Shown: positions 42,341 to 51,130 of the stretch, piece by piece
Numbering within the stretch: the stretch's first letter is position 1
Layout: every line of letters starts with the position of its first letter
Source: Sphingopyxis chilensis
GTDB taxonomy: Bacteria; Pseudomonadota; Alphaproteobacteria; Sphingomonadales; Sphingomonadaceae
Reading direction: 5' to 3'
DNA: 64,000 nucleotides
Assembly (NCBI RefSeq): GCF_035930445.1
Contig: NZ_CP142394.1
Coordinates: 3,815,501-3,879,500, forward strand
The notes under the pieces: model-generated
Seen by the model: only the letters and a program-made list of their open reading frames with translations
The model's database searches: none
Told to the model about the DNA's origin: nothing
Program-made: the position numbers and the translations under genes

Positions 42341-43465
42341 ATGCCGCTGTTTCGACTGACTTCGCCCGGGCCCTTCTTCGATAACAAGGTCCGGGCCTTC
42401 TGGAATCTACAGATATTGGGATGGGCGGCGTGGCTTGGGCTGCGCGGTGTGTCGGGGCTTGCCAATGGGCAGGCCTTCACCTTTTTCATCCCACAGACGA
42501 TTTCGGCGATCACGGGCTTTTCGCTGACGCTGATCCTGTCGGTCTGCTACCGCGCGCTGATCAGCCGCCGCCCGTTGCTCATGTGGGGGGTCAGCTTCGG
42601 CCTCGCCGGCGTCGCGACCGCGCTCTGGGCGTTCATCGATGCATGGGTGGCGCAGATCCAGAATCCGGCGAGCGAGGCGGGCTTCACCAGCCTGTTGCTC
42701 GGCGCGATGTATATCGACGCGACGTCGCTCGCGGCCTGGTCGGCGCTCTATTTCGCGATCAACTATTTCCTCCAACTCGAGGAGCAGAATGATCGCGTCA
42801 TCCGGCTCGAGGCGCAGGCGGCGTCGGCACAACTCGCGATGCTGCGCTACCAGCTCAACCCGCATTTCCTGTTCAACACGCTCAACAGCATTTCGACGCT
42901 CGTGCTCTTGAAGCAGGCCGAACCCGCCAACGCGATGCTGTCGCGCCTCTCGGCCTTCCTGCGCTACACGCTCGCGAACGAGCCGACCGCGCAGGTGACG
43001 CTGGCGCAGGAGATCGAGACGCTGAAGCTCTACCTCGATATCGAAAAGATGCGCTTCGAGGAACGACTGCGTCCGCATTTCGCGATCGATCCGGCGGTTT
43101 CGCGCGCGCGTCTGCCGTCGCTTCTGCTTCAGCCGCTCATCGAAAACGCGATCAAATATGCGGTGACGCCGCAGGAGGAAGGCGCCGATATCACGATTTC
43201 CGCACAGCTGGCCGGTCAAAATGTCCGGATCACCGTGTCCGACACCGGCGCGGGATTGTCAGCCGACCCCACCGACCCCACCACTGGCGTTGCAACGGAA
43301 TCGACCGGTGTGGGTTTAGCCAACATCAGGGACCGGCTGGCGCAGGCTTTTGGCGATCAGCAACGGTTCGACGTCCATATGGGCGGTGAAGGCGGATTCA
43401 CGGTGGTCATCGAGTTTCCGTTCCAGCCCGACGGGCAAATGACGATTGGAACCGAACGCACATGA
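42341..43465 (+). CDS. LytS/YehU-type sensor histidine kinase
   Basis: The 374-residue kinase has an N-terminal membrane domain of about four helices (residues ~20-145), a short coiled coil (EEQNDRVIRLEAQAASAQLAML) and a His_kinase domain (PF06580 type) with the phosphoacceptor in RYQLNPHFLFNTLNSIS (His near residue 175). The ATPase part has LLLQPLIENAIKYAV (N box) and VSDTGAGLS plus GVGLANIRDRL (G boxes). There is no separate periplasmic sensor, so it probably senses within the membrane. Its stop overlaps the start of the LytTR response regulator by 4 bases, so the two are translationally coupled partners. Confidence 0.93.
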   Translation: MPLFRLTSPGPFFDNKVRAFWNLQILGWAAWLGLRGVSGLANGQAFTFFIPQTISAITGFSLTLILSVCYRALISRRPLLMWGVSFGLAGVATALWAFIDAWVAQIQNPASEAGFTSLLLGAMYIDATSLAAWSALYFAINYFLQLEEQNDRVIRLEAQAASAQLAMLRYQLNPHFLFNTLNSISTLVLLKQAEPANAMLSRLSAFLRYTLANEPTAQVTLAQEIETLKLYLDIEKMRFEERLRPHFAIDPAVSRARLPSLLLQPLIENAIKYAVTPQEEGADITISAQLAGQNVRITVSDTGAGLSADPTDPTTGVATESTGVGLANIRDRLAQAFGDQQRFDVHMGGEGGFTVVIEFPFQPDGQMTIGTERT

Positions 43466-44268
43466 CGATCAGAACCATCCTGGTGGATGATGAGAAATTG
43501 GCGACCCAGGGCCTGCAATTGCGGCTCGAAGCGCATGCCGATGTCGAAATTGTCGACACCGCACAGAACGGCCGCGAGGCGATAAGAAAGATCAAGACCC
43601 ACAAACCCGACCTTGTTTTCCTCGACATCCAGATGCCGGGGTTCGATGGCTTTTCGGTGATTCAGGGCCTGATGGAAGTCGAACCGCCGCTGGTGGTTTT
43701 TGTCACGGCCTATTCGGACCATGCGATCCGCGCCTTCGAGGCGCAGGCGGTCGATTATCTGGTGAAGCCGGTCGAGCCCGAGCGGCTGGCCGACGCACTC
43801 GACCGCGTCCGCCAGCGACTTACCGAAAAGCGCGGTGCGGCCGAGGTCGAGCGGCTGAAGACCGTGCTCGCCGAAGTCGCGCCCGAAGCGGTCGAGGATT
43901 ATGACGCCGAAACGCAGCCCGACGCGCACGCCGCCGACCGTTATGAAAAGATGATCAACATCAAGGATCGCGGCCAGATCTTTCGCGTCGATGTCGATAG
44001 CATCGAGCGCATTGATGCGGCGGGCGATTATATGTGCATCTATACCGCCGACAATTCGCTGATCCTGCGCGAGACGATGAAGGATCTCGAAAAGCGGCTC
44101 GACCCGCGCAATTTCCAGCGCGTCCACCGTTCGACGATCGTGAACCTCAGCCAGGTCAAGCAGGTCAAGCCGCACACCAACGGCGAATGCTTCTTGGTGC
44201 TCGGATCGGGCGCGCAGGTGAAGGTCAGCCGCAGCTATCGCGACGTGGTGGCGCGCTTCGTGCATTAA
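43462..44268 (+). CDS. LytTR-family response regulator
   Basis: The 268-residue regulator has a receiver domain (ILVDDEKLATQGLQLRL, phospho-acceptor Asp55 in LVFLDIQMPGFDG, conserved Thr and Lys in FVTAYSDHAIRAFEAQAVDYLVKPV). A linker of about 45 residues follows, then a LytTR DNA-binding domain (INIKDRGQIFRVDVDSIERIDAAGDYMCIYT, then RVHRSTIVNL). It overlaps the kinase gene by 4 bases. LytTR regulators often bind promoters of surface or secreted factors; the targets are not evident here. Confidence 0.94.
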   Translation: MTIRTILVDDEKLATQGLQLRLEAHADVEIVDTAQNGREAIRKIKTHKPDLVFLDIQMPGFDGFSVIQGLMEVEPPLVVFVTAYSDHAIRAFEAQAVDYLVKPVEPERLADALDRVRQRLTEKRGAAEVERLKTVLAEVAPEAVEDYDAETQPDAHAADRYEKMINIKDRGQIFRVDVDSIERIDAAGDYMCIYTADNSLILRETMKDLEKRLDPRNFQRVHRSTIVNLSQVKQVKPHTNGECFLVLGSGAQVKVSRSYRDVVARFVH

Positions 44269-44278
44269 TCCAACACCT

Positions 44279-44371
44279 CGTCATTGCGAGGAGCGTAGCG
44301 ACGAAGCAATCTCCAGCCATCGGTCTTTTAGGACGATAGCTGGAGATCGCTTCGCTTCGCTCGCAATGACG
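44279..44371. repeat. Palindromic intergenic repeat (GTCATTGCGAG...CGCAATGAC type)
   Basis: The arms CGTCATTGCGAG and its complement bound a 93-base imperfect palindrome whose inner arms both contain AATCTCCAGC/GCTGGAGAT. It fills the gap between the convergent response-regulator and ribA genes. This repeat type is widespread in alphaproteobacterial genomes and probably also ends transcription. Confidence 0.8.
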
Positions 44372-44376
44372 TTCGC

Positions 44377-45432
44377 CTAAAGCTGGTGCCCCGTGCGATC
44401 GCGCTTCGTCGCGAGATATTGCTCGTTATATTTGTTCGTCGGCAGCGCGAGGGGCAGCCGTTCGACGACCTCGACCCCTTCCTTCTCCAGCCGCGCGACC
44501 TTTTCGGGGTTGTTCGTCATCAGCCGGATGCGGGGGACATTCAGCAGATAGAGCATCCGTCCTGCGATTGCGAAATCGCGCGCTTCGACCGGGAAGCCGA
44601 GCCTCAGGTTCGCATCGACCGTGTCATAGCCCTGGTCCTGCAGCGCATAGGCGCGCAGCTTGTTGACGAGGCCGATCCCGCGCCCTTCCTGCCGCAGGTA
44701 TAGCAGCACGCCCCATGGGGCATCGGCCATCGCGTGAAGCGCGGCGTGGAGCTGCGGCCCGCAATCGCACTTGAGGCTGCCGAGCACGTCGCCGGTCAGG
44801 CATTCGCTGTGCAGGCGCACCACGGGCGGATTCGCATCGCGCTTGCCGATGACCAGCGCGACATGGTCCGACGCCTCCTCGGGCGAACGGAAGGCGACGA
44901 TTTCGGCGCTCTCGCTCGCCGCGACGGGCAGGCGAGCGCGCGCCGCGATTTCGAGCCGGGCGGGATCGAGCAGCGCGGCGACATCGTCGACGCCGCATTC
45001 GGTCTCGGCATCGCCGGTCGCTTCGCGCACGAAAAAGGCCGGGAGCAGCCCGGCATGACGGGCCATCGTCATCGCGGCCGCGGCAGCGGTTTCGCCCCCG
45101 GTCGAGACCGTGCGGAAGGGCCCTTTAAGCGGATTCGCGAGGTCGAGCGCCGGGTCGGCAATCGCCAGCGCCGCCGCGACCGTATCGGCCGCATGGGCCA
45201 GCCGCACCGGTCCGGGCGTCGCGGCGGCGCGCTGGTTGGTGAGCTTGAGCGTAACAGCGCGTTCGCCCGACAGCAGCACATCCTGGCTGGCGAAGTCGGC
45301 GAGCGCCCCATCGCGCGCGCTTTCGACGGCGAGCAGGTCGAGCGCGCCATCGCCGCCCGCGATGCGGAACGGCCAGCCACGCCGCAGCGCGTCTATGGCG
45401 CGGGCTGCCCGGCGAGCTCCGATATCGCTCAA
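44377..45432 (-). CDS. ribA: GTP cyclohydrolase II with a degenerate DHBP-synthase-like N-terminal domain
   Basis: The 351-residue product starts at a TTG (45432) that overlaps the stop of xth (TTGA), indicating coupled translation; the longer open frame would overlap xth. The C-terminal ~200 residues are GTP cyclohydrolase II, the first enzyme of riboflavin synthesis: zinc ligands in SECLTGDVLGSLKCDCG, then YLRQEGRGIGLVNKLRAYALQD and RIRLMTNNPEKVARLE. The first ~150 residues follow the layout of a RibB domain (for example HAGLLPAFFVREA). The catalytic DRENEGD region, however, appears as SARDGALAD, so DHBP synthase activity is unlikely. The N-terminal relationship is my inference. Confidence 0.9.
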   Translation of the reverse strand: MSDIGARRAARAIDALRRGWPFRIAGGDGALDLLAVESARDGALADFASQDVLLSGERAVTLKLTNQRAAATPGPVRLAHAADTVAAALAIADPALDLANPLKGPFRTVSTGGETAAAAAMTMARHAGLLPAFFVREATGDAETECGVDDVAALLDPARLEIAARARLPVAASESAEIVAFRSPEEASDHVALVIGKRDANPPVVRLHSECLTGDVLGSLKCDCGPQLHAALHAMADAPWGVLLYLRQEGRGIGLVNKLRAYALQDQGYDTVDANLRLGFPVEARDFAIAGRMLYLLNVPRIRLMTNNPEKVARLEKEGVEVVERLPLALPTNKYNEQYLATKRDRTGHQL

Positions 45433-46223
45433 AAGTCGAACTCGGTGATCAGCGGGATATGGTCCGACGGCCGTTCCCAGCTGCGCGCCGGCCGGACGAT
45501 GCGATGCGACACCGCCTTCGCCGTCAGGTCGGGCGTCACCCACATATGGTCGAGCCGGCGGCCGCGGTTCGACGCCTCCCAGTCCTTCGCGCGGTAGCTC
45601 CACCAGGTGTAGAGCGGCGTCGGCGCTTCGATGAAGTGGCGACCGAGATCGACCCAGTTCGATGCCGCCTGCAGCCTTGCCAGCGTTTCGACCTCGACCG
45701 GCGTGTGGCTGACGACGTCGAGCAGCGCCTTGTGGTTCCAGACGTCGCTTTCGAGCGGCGCGACGTTGAAATCGCCCGTCAGCACCGTCGGCGTGCCGTT
45801 CAGCGCGCCCGACCATTCGGTCATGCGGCCGAAGAAATCGAGCTTCTGCCCGAATTTGGGATTGAGATCGCGGTCGGGAATATCGCCGCCCGCGGGGATA
45901 TAGACATTGTCGAGGCGGACGCCCCACGGCAGCGTCACCCCGACGTGGCGCGCCTCGCCATTCGCCTGCCAGTCATATTTGCGCACGTCGGTCAGCGGCA
46001 TCTTGCTGACGATCGCGACGCCGTGGTGGATGCGCTGGCCGTGGGTGACGATATGCTCGTAGCCCAGCCGCCGGAACATCTCGGGCGGGAACAAGCTGCA
46101 CTCGACCTTGGTTTCCTGAAGGCAGAGGATGTCTGGGGCTTCTTCGCGCAGGAATTTCTCGACGATGCCGATGCGGGCGCGAACGCTGTTGATGTTCCAC
46201 GAAGCAATGCTGGTGCGAGTCAT
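45429..46223 (-). CDS. xth: Exodeoxyribonuclease III
   Basis: The 264-residue AP endonuclease/3'-exonuclease has the family motifs in order: SIASWNINSVRAR (metal Asn), DILCLQETKVE (metal Glu), YIPAGGD, VLTGDFNVAPLESDVW (Asp/Asn), and the end RRLDHMWVTPDL with PSDHIPLITEF (catalytic His). It acts in base-excision repair. The ATG at 46223 (MTRTSIASW) is the standard start; a longer frame adds 12 unlikely residues. It is followed by ribA through an overlapping TTGA. Confidence 0.96.
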   Translation of the reverse strand: MTRTSIASWNINSVRARIGIVEKFLREEAPDILCLQETKVECSLFPPEMFRRLGYEHIVTHGQRIHHGVAIVSKMPLTDVRKYDWQANGEARHVGVTLPWGVRLDNVYIPAGGDIPDRDLNPKFGQKLDFFGRMTEWSGALNGTPTVLTGDFNVAPLESDVWNHKALLDVVSHTPVEVETLARLQAASNWVDLGRHFIEAPTPLYTWWSYRAKDWEASNRGRRLDHMWVTPDLTAKAVSHRIVRPARSWERPSDHIPLITEFDF

Positions 46224-46598
46224 GGGGTCGGCTCTATCGGCGCGCGGTTCGGTTCGCAACGAGGTCGTTGTTGCGGCCCCGCCGCGTTGGCGGCAGAAAA
46301 TACACCGGACAAATTAAACCCCCGTCCCAGGGGCGGTGGAACGGGGGTTCAAGGTCAGCGTTCGTCACGCTCTTGAATGAAGGTGCCTGGCAGCCCGGGA
46401 GGGGCAACAGGGGGAAACCCAAATCCGGGGGCCGTGTTGGCGCCTTCGAGAGATGGAATAACCGCCCTTCCCTGTCGCCAAGCTGAACAAAAATCCCGCT
46501 TCGGCGTCGCCTGTGCAGTTCGTCGATCCAGGGCGACGGTTGGTCCGGAAAATCGGCGCCGGCCGTGGCGCCGGACCGACGCGATGATGGCGCGAGGG
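46224..46598. other. Gap between xth and lolA with a terminator hairpin
   Basis: These 375 bases lie between two leftward genes. A hairpin followed on the minus strand by TTTAATTT is at 46311-46349, but it is 250 bases beyond the lolA stop. The part between (46350-46598) has no convincing gene on either strand. It may be a long 3' untranslated region or a small RNA ending at the hairpin. Confidence 0.5.
46311..46349 (-). terminator. Terminator-like hairpin downstream of lolA
   Basis: AACCCCCGT (46317-46325) pairs perfectly with 46341-46349 around a 15-base loop. On the minus strand the stem is followed by TTTAATTT, a fair rho-independent signal for leftward transcription coming from lolA. 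Confidence 0.65.
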
Positions 46599-47243
46599 TT
46601 AACGCCCGCGCCGTTTCGGGCGGGGATCGGTCCAGCGGAAAGCCGAATCGGCGACCGCGACGTTGAATTTCTGGTTGCTGAGGTCGATCCGCGTGCGGTT
46701 GTTCTGCGAATCGAGCGCAACCCAGCCGCGCAGACGCAGTCCGCCGGGTGCCGCGCCGTCGCGGACGAACACCATGGTGATCGTGCCATATTCGGGGCGC
46801 TTCGGATCCTTGACCTCGACGCTCAGCACATCGTTGTTCCCGGTCGGCAGGACCTTGGCATATTTGGTCAGGTCGCGGTCGGGATCGAGCAGCGCGCCGA
46901 GCGGCGAATTCTTCACCGGCCAGCTCTGTACCTGCTTCACCTCATAGTCGATCACGGTGAGCCGGCTGCCATCGCCGACGATCAGCAAGGGCACGTCCTT
47001 TTGATACTGGAAACGGATCTTGCCGGGGCGCTTCAGCGTGAGCTGCCCGCCCAGCCGCTGGCCGTTGCGGTCGGTCTGCACGAAGTTGGCGGTCATCGAG
47101 CTGGTGGACTTGAGGTGCGACTGCACCGAAGCCAGCGCGTTCGCCGACTGGGCGATCGCGGGCGCGCCGATGGCAAGACCGGCGGCGGCGACGGGAGCGA
47201 GCGTCCACGCAAGGGCGCGGGGGAGGGTGGTCTTGAAAATCAT
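46599..47243 (-). CDS. lolA: Outer-membrane lipoprotein carrier protein LolA
   Basis: This 214-residue periplasmic chaperone ferries lipoproteins from the LolCDE complex to the outer membrane. It has a signal peptide (core ALAWTLAPVAAAGLAIGAPAI, cleavage after IAQ-type AxA) and the LolA fold: SMTANFVQTDRNGQRLGGQLTLKRPGKIRFQY, then LLIVGDGSRLTVIDYE. The ATG at 47243 has GAGAG upstream. It lies downstream of ftsK in the same direction, the conserved ftsK-lolA order of alphaproteobacteria. The surface lipoprotein of the cytochrome locus would depend on this pathway. Confidence 0.94.
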   Translation of the reverse strand: MIFKTTLPRALAWTLAPVAAAGLAIGAPAIAQSANALASVQSHLKSTSSMTANFVQTDRNGQRLGGQLTLKRPGKIRFQYQKDVPLLIVGDGSRLTVIDYEVKQVQSWPVKNSPLGALLDPDRDLTKYAKVLPTGNNDVLSVEVKDPKRPEYGTITMVFVRDGAAPGGLRLRGWVALDSQNNRTRIDLSNQKFNVAVADSAFRWTDPRPKRRGR

Positions 47244-47355
47244 CGGGCTCTCATCTTTTCGGATTGATTGGAGGATTTCTCGCATCGGGGCATTGAACCC
47301 GCGCTGAACCCCACCGTTAGACGCTGTTCAAGTCGCGAACCGGGAAAAAGGTTCC

Positions 47356-49668
47356 TCAGCGCGGCTGCCCATATTGGTCGGTGAGTACGTCGCGGCGGCC
47401 GACATGGTTCGGCGGGCTGACGATGCCTTCCTCCTCCATCCGCTCGATCAGGCGCGCCGCGCTGTTGTAACCGATACGGAGTTGGCGCTGCAGCCAGCTC
47501 GTCGAGGCTTTCTGGCTTTCGGCGACGATCTGGCAGGCCTTGGCGTACATGCGGTCCTCGGCACTGTCGCCGCCCGCAGGGGCGCCCTCCATCGCGAAGC
47601 CGCCATCCTCGGGATCCTCGGTGACGCTTTCGACATAGTCGGGGCGTCCCTGCGCCTTCCAGTGATCGGCGACCGCGCGCACCTCGTCATCGGAGACGAA
47701 GGGGCCGTGGATGCGCGTGATCTGCTTGCCGCCGGGCACGTAAAGCATGTCGCCCTTGCCGAGCAGCTGCTCGGCGCCCGCCTCGCCCAAGATGGTGCGG
47801 CTGTCGATTTTCGACGTGACGTTGAAGCTGATGCGCGTCGGCAAATTCGCCTTGATCACGCCGGTGATGACGTCGACCGACGGGCGCTGCGTCGCGAGGA
47901 TCAGGTGGATGCCCGCCGCGCGCGCCTTTTGCGCGAGCCGCTGGATCAGGAATTCGACCTCCTTGCCCGCGGTCATCATCAGGTCGGCGAGTTCGTCGAC
48001 GACGACGACGATTTGCGGCAGCGGCTGATAGTCGAGCGTCTCTTCCTCATAGACCGGCTGGCCGGTGTCGGGGTCATAGCCCGTCTGGACGCGGCGCCCC
48101 AGCGACTTGCCCTTGGCGAGCGCGCCGCGCACCTTGTCGTTGTACGAGGCGAGGTTGCGCACCGACAGCGAGGACATCATGCGATAGCGGTCCTCCATCT
48201 GCTCGACCGCCCATTTAAGCGCGCGGATCGCCTTCTTGGGCTCGGTGACGACGGGGGCGAGCAGGTGCGGGATGTCGTCATAGACGCTGAGTTCCAGCAT
48301 CTTTGGATCGATCATGATCATCTTCACCTGGTCGGGGCCGAGGCGGTAGAGCAAAGACAGGATCATCGCGTTGAGGCCGACGGACTTGCCCGAGCCGGTG
48401 GTGCCCGCGATCAGCAGGTGCGGCATCGGTGCGAGGTCGGCGATCATCGCGTCGCCGCTGATATTCTTGCCGAGGATGATCGGCAGCGCCCCGGTCTGGT
48501 CCTGGAACAGCGCGCTGCCGATGATTTCGTGGAGCACCACCGCTTCGCGCTGCGCGTTGGGCAGCTCGATGCCGATGACCGTGCGCCCGGGGATCGGCGC
48601 GATGCGCGCCGACAGCGCCGACATGTTGCGGGCGATGTCGTCGGCGAGGTTCGACACGCGGCTCGCCTTGGTGCCCGGTGCGGGTTCGAGCTCGTACATG
48701 GTGACAACCGGTCCTGGGCGCACCGCAGTGACGACGCCCTTGACCTGGAAGTCCTCGAGCACCGATTCGAGCAGCCGCGCGTTGCGCTCGAGCGCCGCCT
48801 TGTCGATCTGTCCCGCCGGCCGCTCGGGCGCAGGGGCAAGCAGGTCGATCGAGGGCAGCTGGTAATTGGTGAACAGCTCGGTTTGCGGCTTGGGCCGGGG
48901 TTTCGACGGCGCGGTGCGCTGCGCGGGATCGGCGATTTCGGGCGGAGCGCGGTCGACCGGCTCGGCCACGGCGCGCGGCCGCACGGTGGGCTCGATCGGG
49001 CCGGGCGCGCGGTCGTCGGCGCGCGCGACGCGGGGGGGCTCGACGACGCGGCTGTTTTGGGCGGCGGGTAGCCTGAACCGTGACGCCCAGCCCTTTTCGA
49101 GCCGGAGCGCGCGCCATGCGAGCCACAACCCCAGCCCCACGAGCAGCAGGATCGTAGCGAAGCGGATCAGCGCCGCGGCGGGTTCGCCCGCCTGAGCGAA
49201 GAGGGGCGCGATGGCGCCGCCGAGCAGCAGCGCGATGATCCCGCCCCAGCCCGCGGGCAGCGGGGCATTCGTCGCCGGCGACCAGAGCTCGGCGCCTAGC
49301 CCGACGAGCAGGATGCCGATGAAGCTGTAGGCGAGCTGGCGCGGCCAATAAGGCTGGGCTTCGCCGGTCCAGAGCCGCCATGCGATGATGCCGAGCAGCG
49401 GCAGCAGCAGCGCGACGCCGATGCCGCCGATCGACAGGCCGAGGTCGGCGAACCAGGCGCCCGCGCTGCCCATCCAGTTGGCGGCGGTGCCGTGCGCCGC
49501 GGTGTTGAGCGCGGCGTCGGTGCTGTCGTAGGTGAGGAGAGCGAGCGTGAGGAACAGCGTGAAGAGCCCGAGCGCCACCGCCGCCGCGATCACGAGCGAT
49601 CGCGCGATGCTTTGGCGGAAAACCGTACGCCAATCGGCCTTTGCGGGTGCGGCCTTGCGGCTAGCCAT
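47356..49668 (-). CDS. ftsK: DNA translocase FtsK
   Basis: The 770-residue protein has four N-terminal membrane helices (residues ~25-215) and a proline/arginine-rich linker (~225-300). The motor follows, with Walker A GTTGSGKS, Walker B-type IVVVVDELADLMM and RLAQKARAAGIHLILATQRPSVDVITG. The C-terminal gamma winged helix, STSWLQRQLRIGYNSAARLIERMEEEGIV, reads KOPS-type DNA polarity signals. It links septation to chromosome segregation at dif. The ATG at 49668 (MASRKAAPAK) is chosen because the 35-residue upstream extension is non-hydrophobic and reads into the divergent gene's promoter. Confidence 0.96.
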   Translation of the reverse strand: MASRKAAPAKADWRTVFRQSIARSLVIAAAVALGLFTLFLTLALLTYDSTDAALNTAAHGTAANWMGSAGAWFADLGLSIGGIGVALLLPLLGIIAWRLWTGEAQPYWPRQLAYSFIGILLVGLGAELWSPATNAPLPAGWGGIIALLLGGAIAPLFAQAGEPAAALIRFATILLLVGLGLWLAWRALRLEKGWASRFRLPAAQNSRVVEPPRVARADDRAPGPIEPTVRPRAVAEPVDRAPPEIADPAQRTAPSKPRPKPQTELFTNYQLPSIDLLAPAPERPAGQIDKAALERNARLLESVLEDFQVKGVVTAVRPGPVVTMYELEPAPGTKASRVSNLADDIARNMSALSARIAPIPGRTVIGIELPNAQREAVVLHEIIGSALFQDQTGALPIILGKNISGDAMIADLAPMPHLLIAGTTGSGKSVGLNAMILSLLYRLGPDQVKMIMIDPKMLELSVYDDIPHLLAPVVTEPKKAIRALKWAVEQMEDRYRMMSSLSVRNLASYNDKVRGALAKGKSLGRRVQTGYDPDTGQPVYEEETLDYQPLPQIVVVVDELADLMMTAGKEVEFLIQRLAQKARAAGIHLILATQRPSVDVITGVIKANLPTRISFNVTSKIDSRTILGEAGAEQLLGKGDMLYVPGGKQITRIHGPFVSDDEVRAVADHWKAQGRPDYVESVTEDPEDGGFAMEGAPAGGDSAEDRMYAKACQIVAESQKASTSWLQRQLRIGYNSAARLIERMEEEGIVSPPNHVGRRDVLTDQYGQPR

Positions 49669-49792
49669 GCTCTTGTTCCGGTCCCTGTCAGTTGATCCGG
49701 CGATATGCGCATGGGGCGGACTCGCCGTCAAGCGGGGCCCCGCGCTCGCCCACAGCCTTTCCAACCGTCCCACCGCGCGCTAGGGCGAAACC

Positions 49793-51034
49793 ATGACCGA
49801 ACTCCTGCGCAGCGATGTCCTGATTTCGGGCGGCGGCCTCGTCGGCCAGGCGCTCGCCCTTGCCCTGGCCCACCACGGCCTGTCGGTCCAGGTCGTCGAT
49901 CCCGCCGATCCCGTCGCGACGATCGCGCTCGGCTTCGACGGCCGCGCCTCGGCGATCGCGAGCGCGACGTGGCAGATGTTCGAGGCGCTGGGGATCGCCG
50001 ACCGCCTCGCCGGGCACGGCTGTCCGATCCGCGCCATCAAGGTGGGCGACGGTGCGCCCGATAGCGGACGCGGCGGCGAACTCGATTTCGTCACCGCCGA
50101 AGGCGATCCGCCGCTCGGCACGATGGTCGAAAATCGTCAATTGCGCCTCGCGCTGGCTGCCGCGCTCGCCAATGCGCCGCTGGTGCGACTTGCGATGCCC
50201 GCCGCCGTCGTGTCGCGCGAGATCGACGGGCATGGCGTCACGCTGACGCTCGCCGACGGCACGAAGCTCGCGGCGCCGCTGCTGGTCGTGGCCGAGGGTC
50301 GCCGCTCGCCGACGCGCGATGCCGCCGGATTCAGCATCGCGAACTGGTCCTACCATCATCACGCGATGATCGGCGCGGTCGCGCACGAAAAGCCGCACGG
50401 CCATGTCGCGCACGAAATCTTCTATCCGTCGGGGCCCTTCGCGCTGCTGCCGCTCGTCGACGATGAACGGGGGCGCCACCGCTCGGCTTTTGTCTGGACC
50501 GTGTCCGAGAAGGACGGTCCCGGCTTCGCCAAGCTCGGAGAGCGCGGCTTCGTCGCCGAACTGCAGAAACGCGCGGGCGGCGTTCTTGGTGCGATGGAAC
50601 TTGTCGCGCCGCGCATGACCTATCCACTCGGCTTCCACCACAGCGCCTCGATCGTCGCCGACCGGATCGCGCTCGTCGGCGACGCGGCGCACGGCATTCA
50701 CCCGATCGCGGGGCAGGGGCTCAACCTTGGCCTGCGCGACGTCGCGGCATTGACCGAAGTGCTCGTCGAGGGCGCGCGGCTCGGGCTCGACCTCGGCGAT
50801 GCGGCGCTGCTCGCGCGCTACCAGCGTTGGCGCGGGCTCGACAATATGATGGTTAGCCTCGCGACCGACGGGCTGACGCGGCTGTTCGGCATTCCGGGAC
50901 GCACGGCGGCAGCGGTCCGCCGCACCGGGCTCGGCGCGGTGCAGCGCATGCCGATGCTCAAACGCTTCTTCATGGACGAAGCGCGCGGTGAGGCGGGCGA
51001 CCTGCCGCGCCTGCTCGCGGGCGCCGAAATCTAG
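49793..51034 (+). CDS. UbiH/UbiF/COQ6-family FAD-dependent hydroxylase
   Basis: The 413-residue flavoprotein has the dinucleotide motif DVLISGGGLVGQALALALAHHG, the family ATG-like strand TKLAAPLLVVAEGRRSPTR, and the second FAD motif RIALVGDAAHGIHPIAGQGLNLGLRDVAAL. These place it among ubiquinone-ring hydroxylases, which act at the inner membrane with FAD, NAD(P)H and O2. Which ring position it modifies cannot be told because UbiH, UbiF, UbiI, UbiL and UbiM are paralogues. It is divergent from ftsK. Its stop codon lies within a perfect dyad at 51031-51048. Confidence 0.92.
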   Translation: MTELLRSDVLISGGGLVGQALALALAHHGLSVQVVDPADPVATIALGFDGRASAIASATWQMFEALGIADRLAGHGCPIRAIKVGDGAPDSGRGGELDFVTAEGDPPLGTMVENRQLRLALAAALANAPLVRLAMPAAVVSREIDGHGVTLTLADGTKLAAPLLVVAEGRRSPTRDAAGFSIANWSYHHHAMIGAVAHEKPHGHVAHEIFYPSGPFALLPLVDDERGRHRSAFVWTVSEKDGPGFAKLGERGFVAELQKRAGGVLGAMELVAPRMTYPLGFHHSASIVADRIALVGDAAHGIHPIAGQGLNLGLRDVAALTEVLVEGARLGLDLGDAALLARYQRWRGLDNMMVSLATDGLTRLFGIPGRTAAAVRRTGLGAVQRMPMLKRFFMDEARGEAGDLPRLLAGAEI

Positions 51035-51048
51035 GTATTACTACCTAG
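51031..51048. promoter_or_regulatory. Perfect 7-4-7 dyad, possible operator
   Basis: CTAGGTA and its complement TACCTAG flank TTAC. The dyad overlaps the stop codon of the hydroxylase and lies 83 bases before the sigma-factor start. The short arms and loop fit a protein-binding site better than a terminator, and no T-run follows. The cognate regulator is unknown. Confidence 0.45.
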
Positions 51049-51130
51049 GTCCCGGACAGGCGGGCGCTAAGCATGCCCGCCTATCCTCAACCGCGCGGCA
51101 ACCGTGCCGCGGCAGGATGGGGAGGGGGCC

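Noticed and set aside
44377..45927. The longer 516-residue version of RibA
   Set aside because: It would overlap most of the second half of xth; the TTG at 45432 overlapping the xth stop gives a sensible protein.
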